Source: Undaria pinnatifida (lineage: Eukaryota > Sar > Phaeophyceae > Laminariales > Alariaceae). Taken from it: DNA of 64,000 bases. The first letter of the stretch is position 1. Each line of letters starts with the position of its first letter. The stretch spans positions 9,824,692 to 9,888,691 of the forward strand of contig JABAKD010000006.1 in the NCBI GenBank assembly GCA_012845835.1, in the 5' to 3' direction. The notes under the pieces were generated by a model. The model had not been told where the DNA came from. It searched no databases and saw only the letters and a list, made by a program, of their open reading frames with translations. Positions 51,101 to 60,900 of the stretch are shown here, one piece after another. Made by a program: the position numbers and the translations under genes.

Positions 51101-54100
51101 ATCACCACCCTCCCCGAGTTCGTGTACGGGGCGTACTCGGACAGTTCGGGCGACCCGTGCTACACTTTTGCCATTTCTGACGGTGACTGTGATCCTACCA
51201 ACAACAACGAGGAATGCGGTACGTCACATATGGCATATGTTCCGGTGCCCTTTCGAGAATATATATTGTTTATTTTTGTTTCGCAAATCGTTCAGCGGTT
51301 CATTTTGCCGAATAACATCTATGAGGAATCGGTTGACGTCCTTCCATCTTCACTCAGATGCGATGTGTGTGGGCAAGGCCTGGCATAATGCTGCATTGAC
51401 ATAGAAGCAGCTGCACAATGCGCAGCAGTCTCGAAGAATCAATATGAGTATCAGGGGGTCCTTGCGCATTAGACGAGAGTAGTGTGGAATCAGCACTGAT
51501 GGTTGTCGTTGAGCCAAAGCAAATGACTGGGATGACCATGGAAAACTCCTAGATGGAACATTTCGACCTTGGAAAACTCCCAGATACTATATGGTATGCC
51601 ATCGCGGTGTAGTGACACGCTAGATGCATGATATGCAGCCACACCACTAAACCACGACACGTAGACTCGTGCTACGATAGGCTTGCCGTTGTTTCGCCAG
51701 AATGTTTCCACCAACGCAATCACCCCGAGCAACTGCTAAATATCGTTGCTATAGCACGATAGTGGTGCCGTACCTTGTACAATGGCATATACCTTTAACT
51801 TGGTTGTGTGAGTCATCCGGTCGAGCATAACCCTTCAAAACCATCAGTGGTGGAATTCGGTGAATTGATCCTCGCCAGACGACCCGTTCACAACAACGTT
51901 GCAACCCACGCTGTACAAGACCACTGTCGTCGACTCGAGCTAAGGTTGAATTTTCCACCGGCATCAGGTTACGACGGTGGTGACTGCTGCCAGTGTACTT
52001 GCGTCGACACAGAGGAATACACCTGCGGCGACCACGGTCACGGCGGGTACGCGTGCCTCGACCCTAGCGCTTCTTGCGTCGACGACGACGACATCACTGT
52101 TCTTCCCGAGATCGAGTACGTCACGTATACCGGAAGGACAAGCAGCGTATGCTTTGATAACGTGATCGGCGACGGCGACTGCGATCCCGCCAACAACAAC
52201 GAGGCATGCGGTGAGATATGGCTAATATTGCTCGACCAGGGTACAGCATGATTGAACTATGTGCGTGGTACGGTTAAGTGAAGGCGTGCCAGGGTAAGTG
52301 GGTATTGTCTGATTGTCGGTGAGGTCTACGTCCAACATGGGCCGAATTTCACTATGAATTTTAGATCCAAAAATTGTTGAAAACAAGCTCGTGAGATTAC
52401 TCGTTTGGTTGTACCCTCACACTGATTCTACTATACTCCTACTAAAAACAACAGCAAAAATGTAAATATATCAAACATTTCAAGGCTGCTCGACACGGGA
52501 ATGGATGTTATTAAAACTCATCCTAGTTTATTTTCTTGTTATCAAAATCCTCTCGAACGATGACGTCGCCGTGACAAGAGATACCGAATCTAAGGATATA
52601 ATGCCTGGAACTGCTTTCCAAACCGACCGTTTCGTTGAAAAAAACGTTGAGTCGGCTATAGTAGTGGGATTTCTCATTCGTTTTCAACAGTTGACAGTAG
52701 GAAAGAGAGAGATATACATATCGAGGTAGGAGTGTTCTTGAGCTTCTAACACGAAAGAGCTCGACATCTCACCCGATACTACACGACTTCGAAGGCGTTC
52801 GTTCGAACAATCGTACCAATCTTATATATGCTTTAGTTCTACAAACGTGTACAGTTGTGAATTTACATGACCAATGACTAACCGGTAGATTCTCACTCAA
52901 GGAGCTCAATCGGACAGGTACATAATTAGTTAGTCCAACAACTGCAACCCCTACCGTGGGATGACTGTAGAGAGCTGCTAGAACCACTAGTGTCAGAAAG
53001 CCATGAACGGTACACCTACAACGCGGCCTTCGCCTGGATGTAGGCTGCTGTACATTTCAACGATACCGGCCATTCACCAGAACGTTCCAGTACTGGATAA
53101 CGGTCTTTTCGACAGTGTAGCACAACTGTCTTGCTTTCGCCCTCCCTTACATTCGGCTGTGCTGCAACTCTAAGACAAGGACATTTCGGAGCGACAAGGA
53201 TCCCTGATCATGTTAAGCAAGCGGATAAAACATTTTCCGCCCTCTTTCATCAAATGGCAGCCGGGAGAATGTGTCGCCGTGGATTGTCTTTTCTGCCACA
53301 CCATGCATAAACATACCACGTTTTGGTGCGCTGGGTGGAGATTTTTTCCGTGGACAGTAGCTAAGGACACTTGATTCGATGGAGGTATCACGTTTCGTGT
53401 GAACACGTTTGTGAAAGACAGGGATCCTTAACCTCGAAATCGTCGGAAAAACCCAAAATATGATGTGCGCGATTCTCGTTGTATACGCTGGCCACAAGAC
53501 GTTTCATCCGATCGGCGTTACATTTTTCTCTACATCAGTGTTTGGGTCAAGAAAGGACGTATCTTAAGCTCCGAACCTGAACAACCTCAGAAACAACGTG
53601 GTGCACCACTATCCTATCCGGCGTCTAACTTTAAAACCTTCGACTCGAGGCGACTTGTGAGCGTGACAAGGTTGGGGCAAGTCTACAACGACGGGAACTA
53701 CGAGAACGACTGGCGGATATTTACTTTACTTAATCGTTATTGAGGCCCATCGATGGGGCACCTTGGCTGAGGAAGCACCCCGCGTAGTGATAGCCGTGGA
53801 CTATGGCCCCTGGTCAGAGACATCCTACCGTGGGGGTGCCGCGGAACGTTTCTGACATCGAACCATGAGGAGCTCAACGTGAAAACCGAAACATGTTTGT
53901 TCGAAGGCATTCGTTCGCGCAACCCAACGAGACGCTTCCTACGATAGAGGTGCATCACTTTTGTTTCTGAGATGTTCCTCAATATGGGATCTTAAAAACC
54001 TCTCCGAAAACCCGTTGGAGAAATTTAAAACTGCTACCGGATGAAAAATCAAATGGCCTAGGTACACGACGAGAATCACGCGAAAATTTCCGACGATGTT

Positions 54101-57100
54101 TGTGTCAAAGAGGCCCGTCATTCAGAAACCGTTTCAGACCTAACCTGCTACCTCCATCGTAGCATGCGTCACGAAGCTTCTATGTCGCAGTTCTAAGAAA
54201 CGATCAACTGGTAAAAAATGTTTGACTAGCCGGTAGTCGCTCACATGAGGAGTTCAACCGGCCAGAAACATTTATGCTCCCAAAAGTGGAAACCCTACCG
54301 TACGACGTCTCATGCTTCTTGGTTTCTTCTACTCATCGAGGTCAGGTTCCGGGTGGTTTGTCGAGCTCTTCGCGTAAGGAACCTCTAAACACCATTGAAT
54401 TAACCCTGCCACATCATGCGCACAACCGGACCACACGCCGTTCTTGACCATCGTTGTCGATTTGATCCTATCTTAGTTGACCGCACTGCCGTCTGCACGG
54501 GTTCCGCCAACTCGTTGTCACTCCCGTCAGGGTACGACGGTGGCGATTGCTGCGAGTGCACCTGCGATCCCACGGCCGAGTACGAATGCGGACACGGCCT
54601 ACACGGCGGATACTCGTGCGTCGACCCGAGCGCCTCCTGCTTCGAAGGTTCTGTTGAAGCTGGAACGAAGACGACCGTTGATGTCTCCGCTAACGCCTTC
54701 GACAACCGCCAAGGCCCGGACAGCGATGGCGTTGGCTGCGGTCAAGACGGCTGCGAACCAGTGCTATCCCGAGACGGAAACAGCTACGACACCGAGTCGA
54801 GGTGGTCTTGCGCACAGAAAATTGTCCCTGGTGGAGAAGCATGTGAGATTGGATTCACATTCGAGGATCCCCAAGACATCGTGGAGCTCCAGGTGGCATT
54901 CTGGAAGGTTGACCAACGCTCACGAACTCTGGAGGTAAGATCAATATGGCAGAGTTTCAGCTCCACGGTTTAGAGAAGTGGAGTAAGATACAAACTACAG
55001 TAGACGCATCCTGCGGTAAGCATAAACATACGTTTGCCATGCCCACCAACAGTAGCATATACCTTGTTCAAGCCTAACGTTCATAAGAGGCGCCACCTTA
55101 ACTCGAAGAACTAACCATTGAGAAGGTAGTAAACGAAACTCATTGCCAAACGTTACGTACATCTCTACAATTACTTTTAACAACGAAGTTCTGTGGTTTT
55201 GACAATGTTAGCGCCCAAACATGCTACCCCCATCGGTGCAGGCGTTTAGTACACACCAGGTGCACTTCCGATCCGACCCCGATTTGTCGCTAGCACACGG
55301 GCGCATCAGCAAACGATCGAAACATTCAACTTAAAAACCGCCAGAGACGTACGTGTAGAAGTCGCTTGGGTCGACCGCATATCCGAACACCGGCTTTGTC
55401 CGAAACCAGGGCAGGTGTTGATACGTGTTATGGTAGCGAAGCTGTCAACTTGCGAAGATAATTTTGGCTTAGTCGACCGGAATCGCCAATGATCATTCAA
55501 GTATGTTTCCTTGGACGTGTTAGCGCTGCGCCCGTACTCCTTGACAGGCATTGCGATTCAACTTTCTTCTAACTGCAGCCTGCCGTATTCCTTTTTTTCC
55601 ATGAGTATGTTTAACTTGCTATGAAATATGTGTCTCTGACGATGTTGGTGGGCGGTATGTTATGATGTATAAACCTCAGGTTATATTTCTGTTCAGTATT
55701 CCAATACTATATCCTATATCTACTAATATCCGTTCATTGACGAAACCACAACCATTTTACATATTGCGACAACGGGGGAACGCCCTCTTTAGTTGATACG
55801 GTAGAGCCGAGTATATCCCACAATTTACGCTATACGCCTCACATAGCCGAACAAAAACTTGAATAAACATGCACGATCGTCAGAGAAAGTAAATACGACT
55901 GTGACGCTCGTTTTCGTTGCCCAGGTAACCATCAACGGAGAGGCTGCCGGCCAAATCACTTCCTACCCCGGATCAGTCTTCAGCGCGTTCAGCTTGGCTT
56001 GGGATGGGGTGACCGAGTTGACCCTCAAAGCCGTCGACCCCGCTGATAACGGATGGATCAGTCTCCTCGAGGTAAGCAAGTCACACGGCCGACCAAAGCA
56101 AATGTATAATGCAACGCATGTTTCAATATCCTGGCACTATAACCATCACGGCGTGTCGAGCACGACAGATGCCGACAGTGACCAAGCAATATTTCCAATA
56201 GAGATAAATTCAAGTGACACCTGGTATATCCACACGATACCTACTGTGTGGTAGGGCATGGGCTGTGGGTACCCCGACATATATAAAGAGAGTTCTGATG
56301 AGCACTCACAGTAGTGTACAAACTCGAGGTACGAACGGCCACACAGCATGTTTGGCCGGCATGACTCGGCCCATAATTCCGTCCATCCCTTCGAGTATAA
56401 TATAGAGCGCTCCACATAGTCAATCAACGAGAGACACGCAAACTTAAGCTACCGCCAAATCTTGAGGCGCCCAAATACATGCGACGGCAAAGGTGAGTTA
56501 CACGCGCTATCTACGATAGAAGTAACACTATTCGTCAAAAAAGTTTCCTGAAAGACGGAGCTCCTTAACCCATAACCGACGGCGAAAAAAAAAAAAAAAA
56601 TTGACATGATTCTCATTTTATGCGTAGACCATGGGAGACTTCCTCCGGCGTGTGAAGAAAACAGTTTTTTCGTGACCAAATTGGTTATTGGGTTAAGAGG
56701 GGCATGTCCTAACCCCCTCCTACAGTGAAAAACCGCAAGAAAAACGCGATGAACTTTTATTGATCGGAGCAGGATTCAAATCGCTTTTTTTTTCTGTGGC
56801 TCTTCAACAGATATCTACACCTCACTCCCAGAGCGACTCCTATTCAATCGAGTAATAAAAAAATGCGAAGTCCGATTGGAACACCGGTAATGGCCTATCT
56901 GCACACAAGGTCATCAATGTCGTCCATTGGACGTGGGTCGAAGAAGCACAAACATGCTGAATTCCACTTGGTAAAAAAGTGAAGGGTTCGTACCGGAGTG
57001 AGGACGGGTAGGAATGGTGAGACTGTGACTCCGGGTTTGGTTTGCCACTGAGAGAGAGAGTAAGAGAGTGGACGAAGACACTTACTGGGATAAAAAAAAC

Positions 57101-57988
57101 TAAAAATGGTAAAACACGTCTGAGATTCGCCGCACTTTAGGATAAGCAACTCCGTCATTCATGAAAAACAATTTGCCGAAAAGCGTAACCTCTGTCGTAG
57201 CCCCCCGTCGTGGACGTAGGTTGCGTATAGTACTTCACCCTCACTAACAGAGGCGCTAGGTCGCATATACTGACTCCATCGACATTTGGGTGAAACATGG
57301 TACTCTAAATCTTGGTCCACGTGGTATCTGTTTCGAACAACGTAACCATAAGTGGGTGGGGCCTACCCATGCCACAATAACCCATCGCGCACTTCAACCC
57401 CCGGTAGCCGTACGGATTCGGAGAGATTCAAAGCGTGAACTTATCTATAGCATCTCTATCGGTTGCGAAATTGTTAACAAGTACCGACACATGTTTGTGA
57501 TCCCAGTTTATCTCAGATTATCCCATATTATTTGGCAGCGTAGCTGGTATTTTACGATAAATTCCGAGCTGGTGACGCATTTAAACAACACTAGCGTGTT
57601 ATTTTTAATCATGACACTTGGACTATAATAGTTACACGTATTGTCTAATGCGTTCGGCCTCATAGTTCATATTTCGCGCCGACGCTCTGCCTGGTTCACT
57701 GGCTTGTGTATAACCCCAATATCGTGTCCAGTTGTGGTGAAATTGCCTGTTCAATCGTCCTTACCGCGATGCCTGCGGTGTACGATATCTACATCCTGTG
57801 TTGGGTATGACTTGGGAGCTGTAATGTCCTTGGGATGAAGACGACGACGCGCACTGAACGTGCCATATGAAGAAGGTGAAATACACGGTTCGATGCGAGC
57901 AGATCAACACTAAACAAAAGCTTCCCCCCCCCCCCCCCCCCCGCTGTACTTTGTCTACTGGCAGGTGCGCTTTATGGTTGCGCCCTGA
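44955..57988 (+). CDS. Secreted seven-LNR / F5/8 type C-like protein, gene 2 (complete, 10 coding exons)
   Basis: Coding exons are 44955-45120, 46949-47185, 47645-47887, 48416-48658, 50054-50296, 50976-51218, 51968-52210, 54531-54934, 55925-56071 and 57965-57988. They sum to 2193 bp, or 730 residues plus stop, with every junction in frame. Residues 1-28 look like a signal peptide (Lys/Arg N-terminus, Leu/Ala-rich core, VNA before the likely cut). LNRs are completed across the junctions near residues 56, 135, 216, 297, 378, 459 and 540: DG[DQ]C..NNN..CG before the intron, YDGGDCC after it. Each cassette carries ten Cys and a conserved GGYxC-DP-CV-acidic stretch. Residues about 581-730 form an F5/8 type C-like domain (SRW at 629-631, FEDPQDI, NGWISLLE). 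There is no transmembrane segment, so it is probably a secreted calcium-binding, carbohydrate-binding matrix protein (inferred). All introns are GT..AG. Intron 1 holds a C-rich composite repeat, and introns 4 and 7 hold MITEs. No promoter element could be supported. Confidence 0.9.
46016..46850 (-). repeat. Family D composite repeat, most complete copy, in gene 2 intron 1
   Basis: Begins AAAATACACTCCAGCTGTGA, passes the terminal segment (to about 46266), two G-rich blocks each followed by GGGGATAAAT.TGAC units (46304-46500), and a G-rich arm (46570-46790). It ends GATGGCTCTCGAAAGATAAT then GAAGTGTTTATTA. This is the reverse complement of the order at 9636-10480. The G-rich strand is the sense strand of gene 2. 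Confidence 0.8.
46949..47185 (+). CDS. Gene 2 exon 2: LNR cassette (237 bp)
   Basis: Acceptor ATATCAG and donor GTGCGT, phase 1 to phase 1. It encodes YDGGDCCECTC, a GGYSCLDP stretch, a variant CVDVNDAS in place of the acidic CVDDDD of later cassettes, and the closing DGDCDPRNNNEAC. It is two codons shorter than exons 3-7 and the most divergent cassette, which suggests it separated before the others duplicated. Confidence 0.9.
47645..47887 (+). CDS. Gene 2 exon 3: LNR cassette (243 bp)
   Basis: Acceptor TAACCAG and donor GTGGGT, phase 1 to phase 1, exactly 81 codons. It opens YDGGDCCECTC, has DHHGGYSCIDP and CVDDDDITTLPE, and closes DGDCDPINNNEEC. The 222-residue open frame on the opposite strand here is a shadow. 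Confidence 0.92.
48416..48658 (+). CDS. Gene 2 exon 4: LNR cassette (243 bp)
   Basis: Acceptor TTGACAG and donor GTACGA, phase 1 to phase 1. The split codon gives Asp (G|AC) instead of Gly. It has YDGGDCCECTC, HHGGYACLDP and CVDDDDVTTLPE, and closes DGDCDPSNNNEEC. Confidence 0.92.
48914..49174 (+). mobile_element. MITE family A, best copy, AGTG target duplication, in gene 2 intron 4
   Basis: 261 bp. Left end GAGTCATCCCACGGCAGGG and right end CCAACCGTCGGATGACTC form an inverted repeat. Direct repeats AGTG flank it (48910-48913 and 49175-49178). The interior shows GCATCAGTCCCTGAG and GAGGAGCTCAATATTTCACC. No coding capacity. The mobilising transposase is unknown. Confidence 0.88.
49335..49354 (+). 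repeat. Interstitial telomere-like TTAGGG motif
   Basis: CTTAGGGTTAGGGTTAGGGT, three units in a row, in gene 2 intron 4. Confidence 0.9.
49425..49600. repeat. ACATCATCATA-type minisatellite
   Basis: Units of about 11-14 bp (AACATCATCAT, AACACCATCAT) repeat over about 170 bp, ending near CACCTCGTCGTAACATC. It lies in gene 2 intron 4. Confidence 0.9.
50054..50296 (+). CDS. Gene 2 exon 5: LNR cassette (243 bp)
   Basis: Acceptor ACATTAG and donor GTGAGC, phase 1 to phase 1. The split codon is again Asp (G|AT). It has YDGGDCCQCTC, FHGGYACVDP and CVDDDDVT, then a divergent FVEDFVFVPY stretch in place of TLPE, and closes DGDCDPNNNTEEC. Confidence 0.92.
50976..51218 (+). CDS. Gene 2 exon 6: LNR cassette (243 bp)
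   Basis: Acceptor ACAAAAG and donor GTACGT, phase 1 to phase 1. The acceptor has only a weak pyrimidine run nearby but is fixed by phase and by the YDGGDCCQCTC start. It has DHHGGYACLDP and CVDDDDITTLPE, and closes DGDCDPTNNNEEC. Confidence 0.9.
51968..52210 (+). CDS. Gene 2 exon 7: LNR cassette (243 bp)
   Basis: Acceptor GCATCAG and donor GTGAGA, phase 1 to phase 1. It has YDGGDCCQCTC, GHGGYACLDP and CVDDDDITVLPE, and closes DGDCDPANNNEAC. It is the last of five consecutive 243-bp exons. Confidence 0.92.
52735..52966 (+). mobile_element. MITE family A, 5'-eroded copy, in gene 2 intron 7
   Basis: The right end ACTGCAACCCCTACCGTGGG then ATGACT is well kept. The interior CGACTTCGAAGGCGTTCGTT and GGAGCTCAATCGGACAGGTA matches 48914-49174. 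The left end is diverged. Confidence 0.75.
53370..53530. repeat. Family B-like fragment
   Basis: TTGTGAAAGACAGGGATCCT then TAACCTCGAAATCGTCGG and GATTCTCGTTGTATACGCTGG resemble the interior of the copies at 37085 and 62893 in one orientation or the other. The ends are not resolved. Confidence 0.4.
53817..54311 (+). mobile_element. MITE family A copy split by a family B insertion, in gene 2 intron 7
   Basis: Left part 53817-53930 ends in TTCGAAGGCATTCGTTCGCG then CAACCCAACGA. Right part 54171-54311 resumes at ACGAAGCTTCTATG. In intact family A copies these two parts are contiguous (CCAAGCTTCTAT). Between them sits the family B element at 53931-54170. The right end CCCTACCGTACGACGTCTC is a decayed terminal repeat. 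Confidence 0.8.
53931..54170 (+). mobile_element. MITE family B, nested copy with ACGA target duplication
   Basis: 240 bp. It begins GACGCTTCCTACGATAGAGG and ends CCTCCATCGTAGCATGCGTC, an imperfect inverted repeat of about 20 bp. The duplicated ACGA lies at 53927-53930 and 54171-54174. Removing the element plus one ACGA restores the family A sequence, so this is a clean insertion footprint. Non-coding. Confidence 0.88.
54531..54934 (+). CDS. Gene 2 exon 8: end of LNR 7, linker, first half of F5/8-like domain
   Basis: Acceptor CCCGTCAG and donor GAG|GTAAGA; 404 bp, phase 1 in and phase 0 out. It starts YDGGDCCECTC and HGGYSCVDP like the cassettes. After SASCF, instead of the acidic stretch and another LNR half, it runs into EAGTKTTV, DGCEP, SRWSC and FEDPQDI. 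The cassette was therefore joined to the F5/8-like domain inside one exon. Gene 1 has the same fusion at 3537-3931, so it predates the duplication of the two genes. Confidence 0.92.
55925..56071 (+). CDS. Gene 2 exon 9: second half of F5/8-like domain
   Basis: Acceptor GCCCAG and donor GAG|GTAAGC; 147 bp, 49 codons, phase 0 to 0. It reads VTINGEAAG to NGWISLLE, parallel in length and motif to 14943-15089 of gene 1. Confidence 0.92.
56500..56730. repeat. Family B-like fragment in gene 2 intron 9
   Basis: CTATCTACGATAGAAGTAAC followed by TTTCCTGAAAGACGGAGCTC and TGCGTAGACCATGGGAGACT. It resembles family B in reverse orientation. An A16-17 run lies at 56584-56600. Confidence 0.5.
57924..57942 (+). 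repeat. C19 run before the final gene 2 acceptor
   Basis: Nineteen C in a row, ending 22 bases before the last intron boundary (57964). It may serve as the pyrimidine tract. The length is likely variable. Confidence 0.85.
57965..57988 (+). CDS. Gene 2 terminal coding micro-exon (VRFMVAP, stop)
   Basis: The acceptor CTGGCAG is followed by VRFMVAP and TGA, matching VRLMVEA and TGA of gene 1. Upstream lies a 19-base C run (57924-57942) that may act as the pyrimidine tract. The 3' UTR beyond the stop is undefined. Confidence 0.8.
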   Translation: MRFMVAP

Positions 57989-60900
57989 GCATCGCCCCCA
58001 TCCTCCAAGCATTCCCGACAATTTCGTCGCCAACCGGTCTTGCTGGCTTGCATTGCCGAGTCGAGGTCGCGTTGCGTACAGGGTCTGATATCAGGCAAAG
58101 GCTGTTCGGTACCTGTACGGCTCACATTATGATTCACTGTGTTGAACATGTGTAGGACTCCCCAGCAACGCAGCGCAGCTGCGCTTTCTTAGGCCTACTT
58201 AGTAGTCTTGGGCTCCGGTAGGTTCACCGTGTTGTGATACGATACTTTTTTTTTTTTTCCGGACTGAATGTTGAACTCAGAACTAGCCACAATATTTTTA
58301 ATCCCACGTGCACAATACCATGTGTTTCGTTCAATGTAATCGATACGGCCAATGCTTACCGGACTGGGTTTATCTTGTTTCTCGAGGTCCGCCGTTTGCC
58401 GAGGCATAGAGAGTGTCACGTCGGAGGCCTTATAAACTAATGGTGTTGCTGCTAACGGATGCACGTGCGTCGAGTTGCCGATGCCTCAAACAACGGTAGG
58501 CGTGGCGATGTTTGCCCCGTTAAAGATTATATGTAGTTTTGCAACACTCTAGATGTATGTGTAGCCGCAGTGTCGTATATTTTTAGTTGTTGGCTGTCTC
58601 GTGCCTTGCACAGTATCACTGCTATTGTGTTCCGGGCGTTGCTGAAAATTTCATAGCTTGCGATGACCGTGCACCGTGAATGTACAATGGAGGCTCAGAG
58701 GCTGGAGAGATCGGGCCGAATTTTGTTCCTACGTAGATGTGTGAGCTTTATATTTGAGATGCTCTTCCAACATGGAACGTACCGAGCAGCATGGAAAGGG
58801 CCGATGTCGCCACATTTTTGTTTTGTACCCTGGTAGCTTCAGTGGTGGTATCGTGACAATTTTAGCGGAAGGCCTCGGGTTCTGTGCGTTGGAGAGGGGC
58901 ATTTACTTCAACAGTTCTCCCCTGCAACGCCTTTTTTACCAGTGATTGTGAATGAGCACCACGTGGCAACAGATCAAACGGCTAACAATTGCAGCACTGT
59001 TGGGTCGACGAGTGCACGGAGCGGTGCGTTAGACGAAGGAGGGAACACGTGGAGGGGCAGACTTGGAGATCTAGGTTGAGTCTATTTTTTTTTCACGCCT
59101 ACGGTTTGGACAATCCGTTTCGGATGGTAATAAATGCACTCAAGTGTATGCGTGCTTGTGGGAATGTACAATATCACGAGATTAGCTTGCTAAATTTTGG
59201 CACTAACTGGTGGAAAAATCCTTACGAACAGGTGTAGCGAAACCCTGATCAGCCGCGCCTCAGAGATCTGAACAACTCACGTCGCTTCTGTTGCAGATGG
59301 ATGTGCGCGTGTGGTGAATAGTAGCACGGGCCTGAAGTAGGACAACCACGTAAACCGCACCTTCACGCGGAACGAGTTGCGGAACCAACACGCAATTTCG
59401 AATGAATCGAAGAGGTGTATTGGTAATAGAAACGCACGCCTGGGCAACGAGATGTCGCCACCAATATATGTTTCCCGCAAGACCATGCTCATGATGTCGG
59501 CAACGGGAACGGCAACGTCACCCGCCGTTTCGTACCCAATGTCATGGATTCAGACGTTCAAACACGTGATATCCAGGCCTGCTGACTGTACCTATCTCAA
59601 CTAAGAGTCAGCAGGACAAAGCGGTTTACCGTAGTTACCGCATTGATTACTCTGCGGTGTCCGCAAGCATCTGCGGTAAAGCACATGAAATTAATCTCCC
59701 GCCGAAAAGCATACTAGCGGGGAAAATACTGTAACAATGGACGAGGTGGCGCTAGCCAGCGCTCGAACGTTTGCGGGGAGGAAAAACATCACTGATGCAT
59801 TCATATCCGCGATATAAGCGTATCAGACGCACCCACAACACGGTATTGTCCGCCAGTTAAGACCGTCTAACGATCACCACTATGTCGTAATCGTGTCGGC
59901 CAGCACTCGTAGTGGTATGGCCAACGCAGCTCTGGAGCAACGAGGTCCGCCTATAACGGTCGCCCACTGCATATATCGCACACCATTGACAGGCATGCGC
60001 ATCGGTATAACGGTGTTCATCATTTTTTCCACCGGGCGTCACAAAAACCCTAAACAGAAGTGTGGGGAATCCTTCGCCATTCCTAGAGTAGGAGTCACGC
60101 GTATGGCTCATTAGGCCTTGTACACAGCTTGAAATATTTGTGCACCGCTACTACCTCATTGTAGGCCAAGTAGAAATGAGGACGTCGCGAGAAACCCTGA
60201 ACTGCTACATGGTCATGAACATGCCGTAGAACCAGTAGATACATTGCACCAACTACCATGAGTACGACACCGCGTCGTCACCAGTATCGACGTACCAGCT
60301 GCGACCATAGCACCGTAGCGGTAAAAGCATCAGCGGTGGGGAGCATCTGCAACGAGGCCGCCGCGATGGTCCAGAAAACTACTAAATTGCAACCCCGTAC
60401 CGTATGAAACTGAAAACAAGCGCACACCCCATCAGATATTACCTCCACTCACACATGAGCACACCCGGTGGTCTTTTCTTAAAGTCGTTTTTTACCGGTC
60501 ATTTTGCAACCGGGGTCCGTTGAATACCACACCCCCTACGGAGGTGCCCCTGACAGCAACGTTGAACTCCAAAACATCACATTTACAGGCATATATATAC
60601 CATTCACCTACAACGCTCAACGGTATGATATGAATACCAGAATGGAGGAAGCTGCTTTGCCCTATCAAAGTGGGCGGGACGAGTCTTCGGCCTTATCCTG
60701 TAGCAGTGAAAAATGACACCTCAATTTTGATTTCGCGTCCGACGAGAGGGACATGTTTCCAACAAGCGGGGTTTGCCTTAGGCAAGAAACGTTGCAGGAC
60801 GCGGGATTGCGAGTTTACATGTCCATGCGTACGTTATACCGTCACCCGCATTGCGTGGGATGGAAAATGAAGCTTGTTTCGGACAAAAACATGTCACGTG

